Positions 52,192 to 60,830 of a stretch of DNA of 64,000 nucleotides are shown here, piece after piece. The position numbers and the translations under genes were made by a program. Below the pieces are notes generated by a model. The model worked only from the letters and a program-made list of their open reading frames with translations. It was not told the origin of the DNA and did not search any database. The stretch covers positions 59,676-123,675 of the forward strand of contig NZ_JAZQRL010000042.1 in assembly GCF_045629565.1 (NCBI RefSeq), written 5' to 3'. This DNA comes from Arcticibacter sp045629565. Its GTDB lineage: Bacteria; Bacteroidota; Bacteroidia; Sphingobacteriales; Sphingobacteriaceae. Position 1 is the stretch's first letter. Each line of letters opens with the position of its first letter.

Positions 52192-54372
52192 TTAAAGTTT
52201 ATACGCAATTTTATAATCCTGGCCTTTTTTGAGAGTTATCTCATAAAGTCCATTTCCTTTTGATACCACAGCTGCATTTTTACACACAGGTTTGGTACGG
52301 CTTTTTATCTTTAGAACCCCTGTTCCTACAGGAGAATTTACTTTTATCTCATTAGTACTGCAATAGATCTTGATATCGCCTCCAGGAGTCGGCACTGATC
52401 CCTCCATCCACTTCAACCCACCTAAGACGGGTTGGATAGAGTAAGTTTCATAACCTGCTGTCAAGGGTTGTACGCCTAAGTAATACTTACCCATCAGGTA
52501 AATCGGACTTGCGCCCCAGGCATGGCATAAACTCTTTCCGAACTCGCGTCCGTACATAGCATAATGCTCTGCACCCTTCTTGTCAGGGTTATATTCCTCC
52601 CAAAACGAGGTAGCTCCCAGATCAAGCATTCCTCCCCAATAATCTTTTATCTCCTTCAATACGTAATCCTGCTCGCCCATCGCACATAATGCTTCCAACT
52701 CATAGAAACGCATATAAGGCGTCACAATTTTCTGAACTTTATCATTCAAGAGAACACTTTGCTTCACCTGCTGCTTCTGCTCTTCATTGAAGTAATCGAA
52801 GAAGATCCCGAACATATTCGCATAACGCGTCACATTATCTGATTGGACACCATTCACCCGGCTGTGCACGAGCGCTTTCTTTTCGTCGCTCCAGTACGCA
52901 TCAAAAATTTTGGTCTTCAGGTCTGCTGCCATCTTCCGATAGTTAGCCGCTCCTGAGGCATCATCCGCAAGATCTGCACATAGCGCCATTGTTTCCAGAC
53001 TCCTGCAGAATAACAGCTGCTCGAAACTTACCTCACCCTGCTTGCTCAATTTCTCCGCCCAGTCAATGAATACCCAGTCGCCTGCTAAACCCTCCATCAT
53101 GCCATTAGCATTTCTGCGTGAAAGACAATAGTCGATAAGGCTTTTCATTCGCGGATAAAGCTGAGTCACAAACTCCTTATCCCCTGTATACTTATAATAG
53201 TCATGCACACCCAGGAACCAATAGAACGTATAGTCCATGATGGTATTAATATGGCTACTGACGGGTTCCTTGCCTCTCAGAGCCAGGGTCGTACGCGTCA
53301 CAGACCGTGAATCAAATGCCAGGTAATAATTCATCAGGTAGCTTTGATAAGCGTCCCCTGACCATATCCATCTGTCGCGCTTAATACCATCAATAAAAAA
53401 CTCACGCGTGGTCAGCTCCATGGTGTATTTGGATATATCCCAGATCTTGTTCAACTGCGCGTCCGAAGATCTAAACTTACCCCGGTCAGCTACCGGAAGA
53501 TACTCATAGAGCATAGACGCAGAGTCGATACTCACACCCTGATCGAGTTGTATATTCACGAAACGGAATGCTTTCGACAGGTTGATAAGTGAATCCCCAG
53601 CTACAGACTTATTAATATCAAGGTTATCCATTGTTTCACAAGTCTCGGTAGCCAGAGCCTCTTCTTTGGACTCACCGTAATAAAGATTCGCTTTACCCTT
53701 GCCCTTTAGACCATGAAGCTTAACGAAGCCGAACGTCTCTTTTCCGAAATCGATCAACAGGTTGTTTCCTGTCCTTTTTGATGACACAGCATACTGTGGC
53801 CGGGTGTTCAACTTAAAAGTAGAAGGAGGAAGTGCCGAATCATCAAAATTCCATGACCCCGCCTGTAACCAGGTAGTGCCCGACTGGTCGGATGCTTTTC
53901 CGGTTTCATCTATCCATTCCTTGTCTTCAAACGTTACCAACCAGCTGGAGTCAGATACAACTGTCTTCCCCTTTACATAGATAGAAGGTACCTTCTGCTG
54001 GTTATGAACTTTTAAGTTTAATTTATGCTTACCGGCAGGAATAGTAATTTTCTTCGGATAACCGCTGATCATCTTCCCGTCAAGTTTTACATTATATTGT
54101 CCTTCAGCCCTGATCTCTACCTCTTCAGCTTCTTTTAGGTCAAAAACCTTATGAAAGTCTATAAGCACGTAATGACTATCCTGTCTCCAGAAAGGAGGAA
54201 AGAATGTTCCCCTCTCCGTACGGCGGTTCTGCATATCATTGCTCAGCCATATCTCAAAGTCTCCCGGATACCAAATCCAGGTCGCCTTGTTTTGAGCAAA
54301 GCTCCCTGTGGATAATAACGAGAATAAACAGAAGACTAAAAATGCCTTGCTGATGTTTCTGTATTTGTTCAT
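52192..54372 (-). CDS. Secreted GH78-family protein, divergent motif
   Basis: The 726-residue protein has a Sec signal ending near GSFAQ. An N-terminal beta-sandwich precedes an (alpha/alpha)6 barrel and C-terminal beta domain, as in GH78 alpha-L-rhamnosidases. The catalytic-acid motif reads FFIDGIKRDRWIWSGD; aligned from W-S-G-D, Asp333 stands where the two other GH78 genes here have Glu (R-E-K and N-E-R). AEHYAMYGREFGKSLCHAWGASPIYLMGKYYLGV near the C-terminus holds the base region. It lacks the full N-terminal domains of the 923-residue GH78 upstream. Subfamily and activity are less certain. Confidence 0.85.
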   Translation of the reverse strand: MNKYRNISKAFLVFCLFSLLSTGSFAQNKATWIWYPGDFEIWLSNDMQNRRTERGTFFPPFWRQDSHYVLIDFHKVFDLKEAEEVEIRAEGQYNVKLDGKMISGYPKKITIPAGKHKLNLKVHNQQKVPSIYVKGKTVVSDSSWLVTFEDKEWIDETGKASDQSGTTWLQAGSWNFDDSALPPSTFKLNTRPQYAVSSKRTGNNLLIDFGKETFGFVKLHGLKGKGKANLYYGESKEEALATETCETMDNLDINKSVAGDSLINLSKAFRFVNIQLDQGVSIDSASMLYEYLPVADRGKFRSSDAQLNKIWDISKYTMELTTREFFIDGIKRDRWIWSGDAYQSYLMNYYLAFDSRSVTRTTLALRGKEPVSSHINTIMDYTFYWFLGVHDYYKYTGDKEFVTQLYPRMKSLIDYCLSRRNANGMMEGLAGDWVFIDWAEKLSKQGEVSFEQLLFCRSLETMALCADLADDASGAANYRKMAADLKTKIFDAYWSDEKKALVHSRVNGVQSDNVTRYANMFGIFFDYFNEEQKQQVKQSVLLNDKVQKIVTPYMRFYELEALCAMGEQDYVLKEIKDYWGGMLDLGATSFWEEYNPDKKGAEHYAMYGREFGKSLCHAWGASPIYLMGKYYLGVQPLTAGYETYSIQPVLGGLKWMEGSVPTPGGDIKIYCSTNEIKVNSPVGTGVLKIKSRTKPVCKNAAVVSKGNGLYEITLKKGQDYKIAYKL

Positions 54373-54457
54373 AACCTATTCAAATAAATTAAGCGTTATA
54401 TAATGGTTTGTTCGTTTCAATGAAGCTACTCAAGGGCTACCTGCAAGTACTTATCGT

Positions 54458-55573
54458 TTATTGTTTGGGAGACTGGACGAAATTTAACTTGCTAAGTCCC
54501 TTGTCTACGGATGTTGCTACCGCTATACCCCGCTGGTCCTTCTTATTCACGGCGCAATAGAAGTGATATACCACGCCTTTGTGTTTTACGACAAACGATT
54601 TATGAGCAAACAGTTCGTCATATGGCGTAGATGGCTCAATCAGGTTTTCGCCTTTCCAATCTGTCCAGTTCACCAGATCATACGAGCAGGCAAAGCGATT
54701 GAACGCTCCTTTTGTGCCTTCCCAAAATGCTCCGAAGTAAAACATCACCCACAAGTCGCCCATCTTCTGAACAACCGCGTCACCAGTGATGCCTTTATTG
54801 AACTTCCCTAATACGGGGTCTTTTTGAAAACGTCTCCAGTTGATCATATCATCAGACAAAGCCATTCCGATACGCTCACTGCCCCGGTGAGGCTTCAAGC
54901 TGTCCCCCCTTGCATTGTAATACATAACAAATGGAGCACCTGTACTTTTTGATTTATCATACAAAACCGAAGTCTTATACATGGTGCTGTTCTCCCACCA
55001 TCTCACGTCCTTATCATGTGGCGTCAAAACTGGTTTATCCAACCGTTCCCACTCATGAACAGTTGTTGGGTCTTTCTTAGTATGTGCTATTCCAATGGAA
55101 AGCACACCTGCTTCATATCCCTTGGAATTTCCACCAAAGTAAGACATCCAGTGCTTGCCTTTAAATGATTTCCATTTATAATTTCCTCCCCACTTCGGAT
55201 CTTGCAAGGCTACATAGCCTGCCTTCTGGTTCACATCCCAGTCTGTACTATCAGAAAAAGACATTATTCTACCTTTGACTTTCCAATCCAGCAAATTCTT
55301 GCTTTCTGCGAGCCAGGTTTCATATCCCCGTCCACCGTAGATCAGATAAGTCATATACCACTTATTTCCTTTCTTAAATACACTCGGGCAATCCATCTTT
55401 TCCGAATCATCCGGCGGAACCATTACCAGGCCGTATTTATGGGGCGTCTTAATTTCATTATAAACTGCACGCATCTGCTCATCCGACACGACTTTCTTGT
55501 CCCCTTGAGCATTTGCTACACCTGTAAATCCTAATGCACAGAGAGAAACAAGCAATACGTTTCTAATATTCAT
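54458..55573 (-). CDS. Secreted five-bladed beta-propeller glycosidase-like protein
   Basis: The 371-residue protein has a Sec signal (MNIRNVLLVSLCALGFTGVANA). Repeating blades of the GH43/GH32/GH117 type are visible: MDCPSVFKKGNKWYMTYLIYG, SFKGKHWMSYFGGN, SERIGMALSDDMINWRRFQ, GDLWVMFYFGAFW and HKGVVYHFYCAV. An Asp in MDCPSVF is in the usual first-blade catalytic position. I cannot assign a CAZy family. It lies between two GH78 genes, 14 bases after the first and 85 before the second. An arabinosidase, galactosidase or related exo-activity is plausible. A second ATG nine bases upstream (55582) is an alternative start. Confidence 0.78.
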   Translation of the reverse strand: MNIRNVLLVSLCALGFTGVANAQGDKKVVSDEQMRAVYNEIKTPHKYGLVMVPPDDSEKMDCPSVFKKGNKWYMTYLIYGGRGYETWLAESKNLLDWKVKGRIMSFSDSTDWDVNQKAGYVALQDPKWGGNYKWKSFKGKHWMSYFGGNSKGYEAGVLSIGIAHTKKDPTTVHEWERLDKPVLTPHDKDVRWWENSTMYKTSVLYDKSKSTGAPFVMYYNARGDSLKPHRGSERIGMALSDDMINWRRFQKDPVLGKFNKGITGDAVVQKMGDLWVMFYFGAFWEGTKGAFNRFACSYDLVNWTDWKGENLIEPSTPYDELFAHKSFVVKHKGVVYHFYCAVNKKDQRGIAVATSVDKGLSKLNFVQSPKQ

Positions 55574-55587
55574 GAATATCATCTAAA

Positions 55588-58359
55588 TTATTGAACACTA
55601 AACAAATAAGACCCTGAGCCTACTGAAATCGCTGCTCTGTTCTTTTCAAACCTTATATTACGAAATTCCTTCCCGCCCTGGATAATCTTCCCGTTTTCCT
55701 TTATGGTGCTGCCTGAAGAAGCAGGTAGGTAAATAGTGGCGGATGTATTTGATGGAATCTGAACGCTCAGTTCAAAACCGTTGGCTTTTTTTATCCAGCT
55801 GCTTTTAATCTTACCGTACGGAGAAGCAAATTCCCCTCTTGCACTCGTAAGGTCACCTACCGGCTCAGGATGAATCACGATGTCTTTATAAGCAACGCTT
55901 CCTTCTGCGGAGCGGATACCCGCCAACCCGCTATATAACCATTCCATTAAATGGCCAAGCATAAAGTGATTATTCGACACATTTTCCAGTGCCTGCCAGG
56001 ATTCTGTTAAGGCCGTTGCTCCCTTTGCCAACTGATACCCGTAACCTGGTACATCTGAACGGCTGTTCATATCATATATCACATCTGAACGACCTGCTTC
56101 TTCCAATACCCGAAGAACATATCTGTAACCGATATCGCCCGCTGTAAGACCGTTATTCCGATCCCTGATATCCTTAATGATATTCGCGAGAACGGCGTCC
56201 TTATCTTTTGGATCTACCAGATTCATATAGATAGCCATCGCGTTTGCAGTCTGACTGGCAGTCGCATACTGCTTTGTTTCTTTATTGAAAAATTTCTCAT
56301 TGAAGGCTTCTTTAACTAATGCCGCTAAGGCATCGTATTCGGCAGCATCCTGATGCTTTCCAATCTTCCGGGCTATTTTGCTGATAATGCCCAGATCGTA
56401 GTAGAAGATCGCCGTACCAGTCACTCCCATTGGCGTTAGCTGCGATACGCCGGGCCTGTTCGGACCGAGGTCAAACCAGTCGCCCAGTCCCTGGGACAAA
56501 ATATACCCCTTAGCCTGACCTTTAAGGTAACCTATATAACGCTTCATGACATCATAATTATCTTCCAGGATCCGCTCATCGCCATACCAATGATAAGCGT
56601 ACCAGGGAGCTATTATACTGGTACTTCCCCATTCAGGTGAATCTCTGAACATCGTTCCTCCCCATGAAAAGGTCACAAATTCTGGTGCGATTTCAGGAAC
56701 CAAACCGTCGCTCGTCTGCGAATAACGGATATCCTCAGCCGTCTTTCTGTAAAGGTTCAGCACATCATAATTGTACATAACCGAACTACCCATTAAATGA
56801 ACCTGTTCCAGCCAGCCGAGCTTTTCACGGTGCGGACAATCTGTCAACACGCTCATCATATTACTCTTCATGGCCCAGTCTATCAGTCGATGGGTCTTGT
56901 TAAACAGGTCAGACGATGAGGAAAATTGCCCCACTGTAGCTGCAGAGTTCCGGATGTGAAGACTTTGCAAGGATTCTATACTCGGCAGACCCGAATCATT
57001 GGGTTTTCCGGATGGTATCGCTCCGCTGACTTCCAGATAACGGAAACCGTAATAAGTAAAACGCGGATGCCAGGTTTCCAAACCGTCACCTTTTAAAATA
57101 TATTCATAATAATGCGGACTGCCTGTTGCCTTTTGATTGACAGTTCCGTCTGGCTTTAGCAATTCGCCCGGCGAAATACGCACCGTATCTCCTTTTTTTC
57201 CTCTTACCTGAATGTAAGGAACAGCAGAAGCATTTTGCCCCATGTCATAGACCCATTTGCCCGACCCGGGATGAGTTATTTTAACAGGCGAGAACCTTTC
57301 CATAATTTTCACGGGCTCAGCCATCTGCGGATCAAGTACGGGAGGACCGTCTACAACGACCACCGGTTTCCATGATTTAGCCTTAAATCCAGGTGAGTCC
57401 CAGCCTTTTTGCTCAAGAGTAGCATCATAGTCTTCCCCTCCATAAATACTGGTAAAAATGACCGGACTTTTGGCTGTCTTCCATGATGCATCACTTATCA
57501 CGTTTTCAGACGTACCGTCTGCATATTCGATGGCAACCCGGCAGATCATTTTCGGATAACCAAAAGCCGACTTCAACTTCCTGAATCGCTTCCTCACCGG
57601 AGGAACATAGTAAAATCCGTTACCTAACATCACTCCTAGCGCGTTGTCGCCTTTTTTTAAGTTTTCGGTGACATCAAAGGTAACATACAGCGCCTGCTTG
57701 TCGTATTTGGTCCAGCCTGGATCAAGAAAATTCTCTCCCACTTTCTTTCCGTTCAGGCTCAGCTCAAAATGCCCCAGTCCGGAGATAAATGCAGTCGCTT
57801 TTTTAACCTGCTTCCTGACCCGGAAGTCTTTCCTTAATAAGGGTAATATGTTGTTATCATTGGTTTTATCTTTCTTGGCATCAGAAACCAGCGGATTTGC
57901 CAGAGAATCAGGGATTTTATCGTAAGCTATCCACTTCGCGTTCATCCAGTCAGCAGGGAGGAGCAATCCCATTTGCCACATGGCCGGCTCACTCCAGGGT
58001 GAATGATTTCCTTTGTTATCTGATACTTTGACTTTCCAATAGTAGCGTTGCGCAGAAACTAGCGGCTTCCCTTTATAGGCAACCTGTATGGAGGTGCCAG
58101 AACGGACAAGCTGGCTATCCCAGATATTGCCGATATTTTCTTCAAGAGCCGACTCACTATCGGATACCAAAATATGATAAGCAGTTTGAGAAACGTTCCG
58201 TGCTGAAGATAGAAGCTCCCAGCTAAAGCGTGGCGCCTTCATGTCCAAACCCAGGGGATTTGTTTTGTATTCAGTACGAAGATTACCCGCTTCCAGATCC
58301 TTTCCAATAACCTGCGCTGTAAAAAAGAACAGGCAAATAACAACTGCTAGTTTGTGCAT
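55588..58359 (-). CDS. Secreted GH78 alpha-L-rhamnosidase
   Basis: The 923-residue enzyme shows the complete bacterial GH78 layout. After a Sec signal (MHKLAVVICLFFFTAQVIG) come an Fn3-like domain (LRTEYKTNPLGLDMKAPRFSWEL), the rhamnosid_N domain (KKATAFISGLGHFELSLNGKKVGENFLDPGWT), a concanavalin-like domain, the (alpha/alpha)6 barrel with DCPHREKLGWLEQ carrying the general acid, and a C-terminal beta domain (LTSARGEFASPYGKIKSSW). It is the first gene behind a -7 box at 58388-58395 and leads the GH43-like, GH78, GH2, GH106, GH127, SASA, DUF5703 series. Confidence 0.95.
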   Translation of the reverse strand: MHKLAVVICLFFFTAQVIGKDLEAGNLRTEYKTNPLGLDMKAPRFSWELLSSARNVSQTAYHILVSDSESALEENIGNIWDSQLVRSGTSIQVAYKGKPLVSAQRYYWKVKVSDNKGNHSPWSEPAMWQMGLLLPADWMNAKWIAYDKIPDSLANPLVSDAKKDKTNDNNILPLLRKDFRVRKQVKKATAFISGLGHFELSLNGKKVGENFLDPGWTKYDKQALYVTFDVTENLKKGDNALGVMLGNGFYYVPPVRKRFRKLKSAFGYPKMICRVAIEYADGTSENVISDASWKTAKSPVIFTSIYGGEDYDATLEQKGWDSPGFKAKSWKPVVVVDGPPVLDPQMAEPVKIMERFSPVKITHPGSGKWVYDMGQNASAVPYIQVRGKKGDTVRISPGELLKPDGTVNQKATGSPHYYEYILKGDGLETWHPRFTYYGFRYLEVSGAIPSGKPNDSGLPSIESLQSLHIRNSAATVGQFSSSSDLFNKTHRLIDWAMKSNMMSVLTDCPHREKLGWLEQVHLMGSSVMYNYDVLNLYRKTAEDIRYSQTSDGLVPEIAPEFVTFSWGGTMFRDSPEWGSTSIIAPWYAYHWYGDERILEDNYDVMKRYIGYLKGQAKGYILSQGLGDWFDLGPNRPGVSQLTPMGVTGTAIFYYDLGIISKIARKIGKHQDAAEYDALAALVKEAFNEKFFNKETKQYATASQTANAMAIYMNLVDPKDKDAVLANIIKDIRDRNNGLTAGDIGYRYVLRVLEEAGRSDVIYDMNSRSDVPGYGYQLAKGATALTESWQALENVSNNHFMLGHLMEWLYSGLAGIRSAEGSVAYKDIVIHPEPVGDLTSARGEFASPYGKIKSSWIKKANGFELSVQIPSNTSATIYLPASSGSTIKENGKIIQGGKEFRNIRFEKNRAAISVGSGSYLFSVQ

Positions 58360-58387
58360 AATTTATCTAAGTATTCTGGTCAGAACA

Positions 58388-58395
58388 CAAAAATA
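58388..58395 (-). promoter_or_regulatory. -7 box for the GH78-led operon
   Basis: The minus strand reads TATTTTTG, an exact TAnnTTTG match, 29 bases before the GH78 ATG at 58359. No clear -33 element is seen. The 114-base gap is the largest in the minus-strand cluster, so an internal promoter here is reasonable. Confidence 0.4.
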
Positions 58396-58473
58396 CTCTA
58401 AGCATGCAGCTTATTGTTATAAGAAGTTGGCTATATATTGTATGATGTTATCTTCAACAATTATATTACAGAA

Positions 58474-59403
58474 TTAATTTTGGAACACAGACTTGACGTA
58501 AGCCGTATTCGCGGAGAAGTTCCGTTTGACGTTCCTCGGGTCGTTAGCATCCCTTGAACGCTCAACTACAAGCCAACCACTCCAACCCATATTGTCAAGC
58601 GTAGCCTTGACTTGCTTCATATCTATCCTGGGATTGTTCTCCAGCCATACACCGTCATCATCAGTACAGTGAATCTGGCAGATATTTTTCTTTCCGAGGA
58701 TTTTGAGTTCACTGTTCAAATCACGGTTATTTTTCAGAGCATTCGAAAAATTAAAATAGGACTTCACATTCTTTGATCCGATATCTTTTAACAACTTAAG
58801 TTCCAGACTGGCATCAAGCGCAGTTTCAATACCGATTACGACTCCCGCCTTCTTTGCCATTTTACCGGCAACCTTTAGCCGCTCCACCAGGGCAGGACGC
58901 AATTCCGGATTCTTCACAAGATCGCCCTGTACCCCAAGAGGTAGAAATCCAACTTTGACTTTCATCGCGACCATCGTGTCGATACAATCCTGAATCATTC
59001 GTTTATAGGTCGGCCGGGTAGCGAGCGATTGCGCGTAAAAACCCGTCATCGCCAGGGAGCATATCTCAATATTCAAAGCCTTAGCCTGCGCCAGGAACTC
59101 ATTTCGCATAGCCGGATCAGCCAGTTTGTTGTCAAACGTTTCGCGCTTTCCAAGTCCGCCCATATCTATCTCCAATCCATCAGCACCAATCTCCTTCGCC
59201 AACGCTATAGCGCTGAGCTTCTGCCTTTTCAGGATCATAAGATCAACAACAGCAACCTTATAGCGGGAGGAACCGGCCGCAAAAAGCTCAGCCATATCTG
59301 TTTCCGCCCGCAATATTCTCGGCAGCAAAAGAGTTCCTGCAAGCGCTAAGCCTGTCTGTGCCAAAAACTTTCTTCGTTGTATCTTCTCTCCGTTGTTTTC
59401 CAT
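58474..59403 (-). CDS. Tat-exported TIM-barrel sugar isomerase/epimerase-like protein
   Basis: The 309-residue protein belongs to the xylose-isomerase-like TIM barrel group. NGEKIQRRKFLAQTGLALAGTLLLPRIL is a twin-arginine signal. EIGADGLEIDMGGLG, KKAGVVIGIETALD, CQIHCTDDDGVWLENNPRIDM and GWSGWLVVERSRD supply the metal-site glutamate, histidine and aspartate pattern of the barrel. Related exported proteins occur with glycoside-oxidising enzymes in Bacteroidota. It lies 25 bases before the STN-esterase gene upstream in the transcript order. The substrate is unknown. Confidence 0.85.
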   Translation of the reverse strand: MENNGEKIQRRKFLAQTGLALAGTLLLPRILRAETDMAELFAAGSSRYKVAVVDLMILKRQKLSAIALAKEIGADGLEIDMGGLGKRETFDNKLADPAMRNEFLAQAKALNIEICSLAMTGFYAQSLATRPTYKRMIQDCIDTMVAMKVKVGFLPLGVQGDLVKNPELRPALVERLKVAGKMAKKAGVVIGIETALDASLELKLLKDIGSKNVKSYFNFSNALKNNRDLNSELKILGKKNICQIHCTDDDGVWLENNPRIDMKQVKATLDNMGWSGWLVVERSRDANDPRNVKRNFSANTAYVKSVFQN

Positions 59404-59428
59404 TTCTATTTGCTCGAATTACTACTAA

Positions 59429-60823
59429 CTATCTTTTTGTCTGGGCATTAAACACCTTCTCCAAGTTTTCAAAACCTTTTACGGCATGTGCCGGTAGCTT
59501 TTCACCATGATCACCAAAAACATAAAGGGCCTTTTCCGGCTCGATGGTCACACCACTTTCCTGACCATCAACGAACTGAACAGCTTGCAGGTTCATATGA
59601 AAATGTTTGGCAAGAAAGGCATATAGTGCTTTTCTTTTAGAGATACCAAAATCATGACCTTCATCAGGCAGGTGCACGTTCTCAACATTTTCAGCCCTTC
59701 CGTAATATCTATAGATCTTCTTCAGGTATGGAAAGTCGTGCTCCGGCATCCGGTCTGTCCAATCTTTGCCGTCCGACACAACAAGCTGCGGCCGCGGTGC
59801 AGCCATGGCGGCTAATTCTACATTATTGGTTCCCCCTCCAGATTGATGAATCGGCATTCCACTTTCACATGGACATCCACCAAAGTGGTACGAAGAAAGC
59901 GATACAACAGGAGCTGCAAGCGTAATCCGATCATCCAATGCAGTCATCAGGGTGGTATGACTACCTCCGCCTGACCCGCCGCTAATGCCGACTCGCTTTT
60001 TATCAACGCCGTCAAGGCTCAGCAGGTAGTCCAGAATCCGTATTCCGCCCAATGCCTGTATCGTCACCGCAAGACTCCGTCGGTGATCCTCGCTCGCGAA
60101 TTGCAAGCGTGATTCTCCCCAGGCGAAGAGGTCATAGCTAAATGCCATGGCTCCCATCTTAGCAATAGCTGCGCAGCGAAGCTGAGCATCCTTCCTGAAG
60201 CGATGACCGCCCCAATGACCGTCAGGACTCAATATCACCGGAATCTTACCTTTAAATTTTGCCGGACTATATAGCGAACCGTTCACAAACACTCCCGGTA
60301 AAATTTCGATAGCTATATTTTGAACAGTATAGCCACTCATCACCCGCTTAGGGGTAACGATAGGTTTTGACAATGGCCTCGGAGGTAAGTTCGCCAGACC
60401 CAATGCCGCATACAGCTCTTGTTTTAAGAAAACCTTACGCTGAGCCCAGGTAGCAACATCATGATAAGACGAAGCGATCTTGTCCAGACGCTTCCATCCA
60501 TCCTCAACCTCCCACCTGTGGTATTCGAAATTTTTCAACTTGTACTTACCCGGACCTTCTTTGTTAACTTTTAAGTCAAGAGGCGACAATACATGGTTAA
60601 GGGTAACATCTACATCAGTGCGAATACGCCAATCGGCATAAGTTACCCACTTGTCTTTTACAAGCGCCTGATCTGCCTTGATGGTTACATTAAAGCGCTT
60701 CTGAATATCGTCCAGCACCGTCTGCAGAGGCTTGCGATACTGGTCATCTGAATTCTGCGCTCTGCCCACAAGGCTAGAGCAGAACAAAGCGAACAATAAA
60801 CTATATGTTTTGATACCCGACAT
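59429..60823 (-). CDS. Secreted STN-domain and alpha/beta-hydrolase fusion
   Basis: The 464-residue protein has a Sec signal (MSGIKTYSLLFALFCSSLVGRAQ). Residues about 29-100 (KPLQTVLDDIQKRFNVTI, VTLNHVLSPLDLKVN, GPGKYKLK) fit the STN/secretin-type beta-alpha-beta domain normally found on TonB receptors, FecR proteins and secretins. The rest is an alpha/beta hydrolase with Ser281 in GISGGSGGG, an Asp in SDGKDWTDRM and His in DEGHDFG, like acetyl-xylan-esterase-type enzymes. The combination is unusual. A carbohydrate deacetylase or similar esterase role is inferred from the neighbours. Confidence 0.85.
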   Translation of the reverse strand: MSGIKTYSLLFALFCSSLVGRAQNSDDQYRKPLQTVLDDIQKRFNVTIKADQALVKDKWVTYADWRIRTDVDVTLNHVLSPLDLKVNKEGPGKYKLKNFEYHRWEVEDGWKRLDKIASSYHDVATWAQRKVFLKQELYAALGLANLPPRPLSKPIVTPKRVMSGYTVQNIAIEILPGVFVNGSLYSPAKFKGKIPVILSPDGHWGGHRFRKDAQLRCAAIAKMGAMAFSYDLFAWGESRLQFASEDHRRSLAVTIQALGGIRILDYLLSLDGVDKKRVGISGGSGGGSHTTLMTALDDRITLAAPVVSLSSYHFGGCPCESGMPIHQSGGGTNNVELAAMAAPRPQLVVSDGKDWTDRMPEHDFPYLKKIYRYYGRAENVENVHLPDEGHDFGISKRKALYAFLAKHFHMNLQAVQFVDGQESGVTIEPEKALYVFGDHGEKLPAHAVKGFENLEKVFNAQTKR

Positions 60824-60830
60824 ATGCTAT

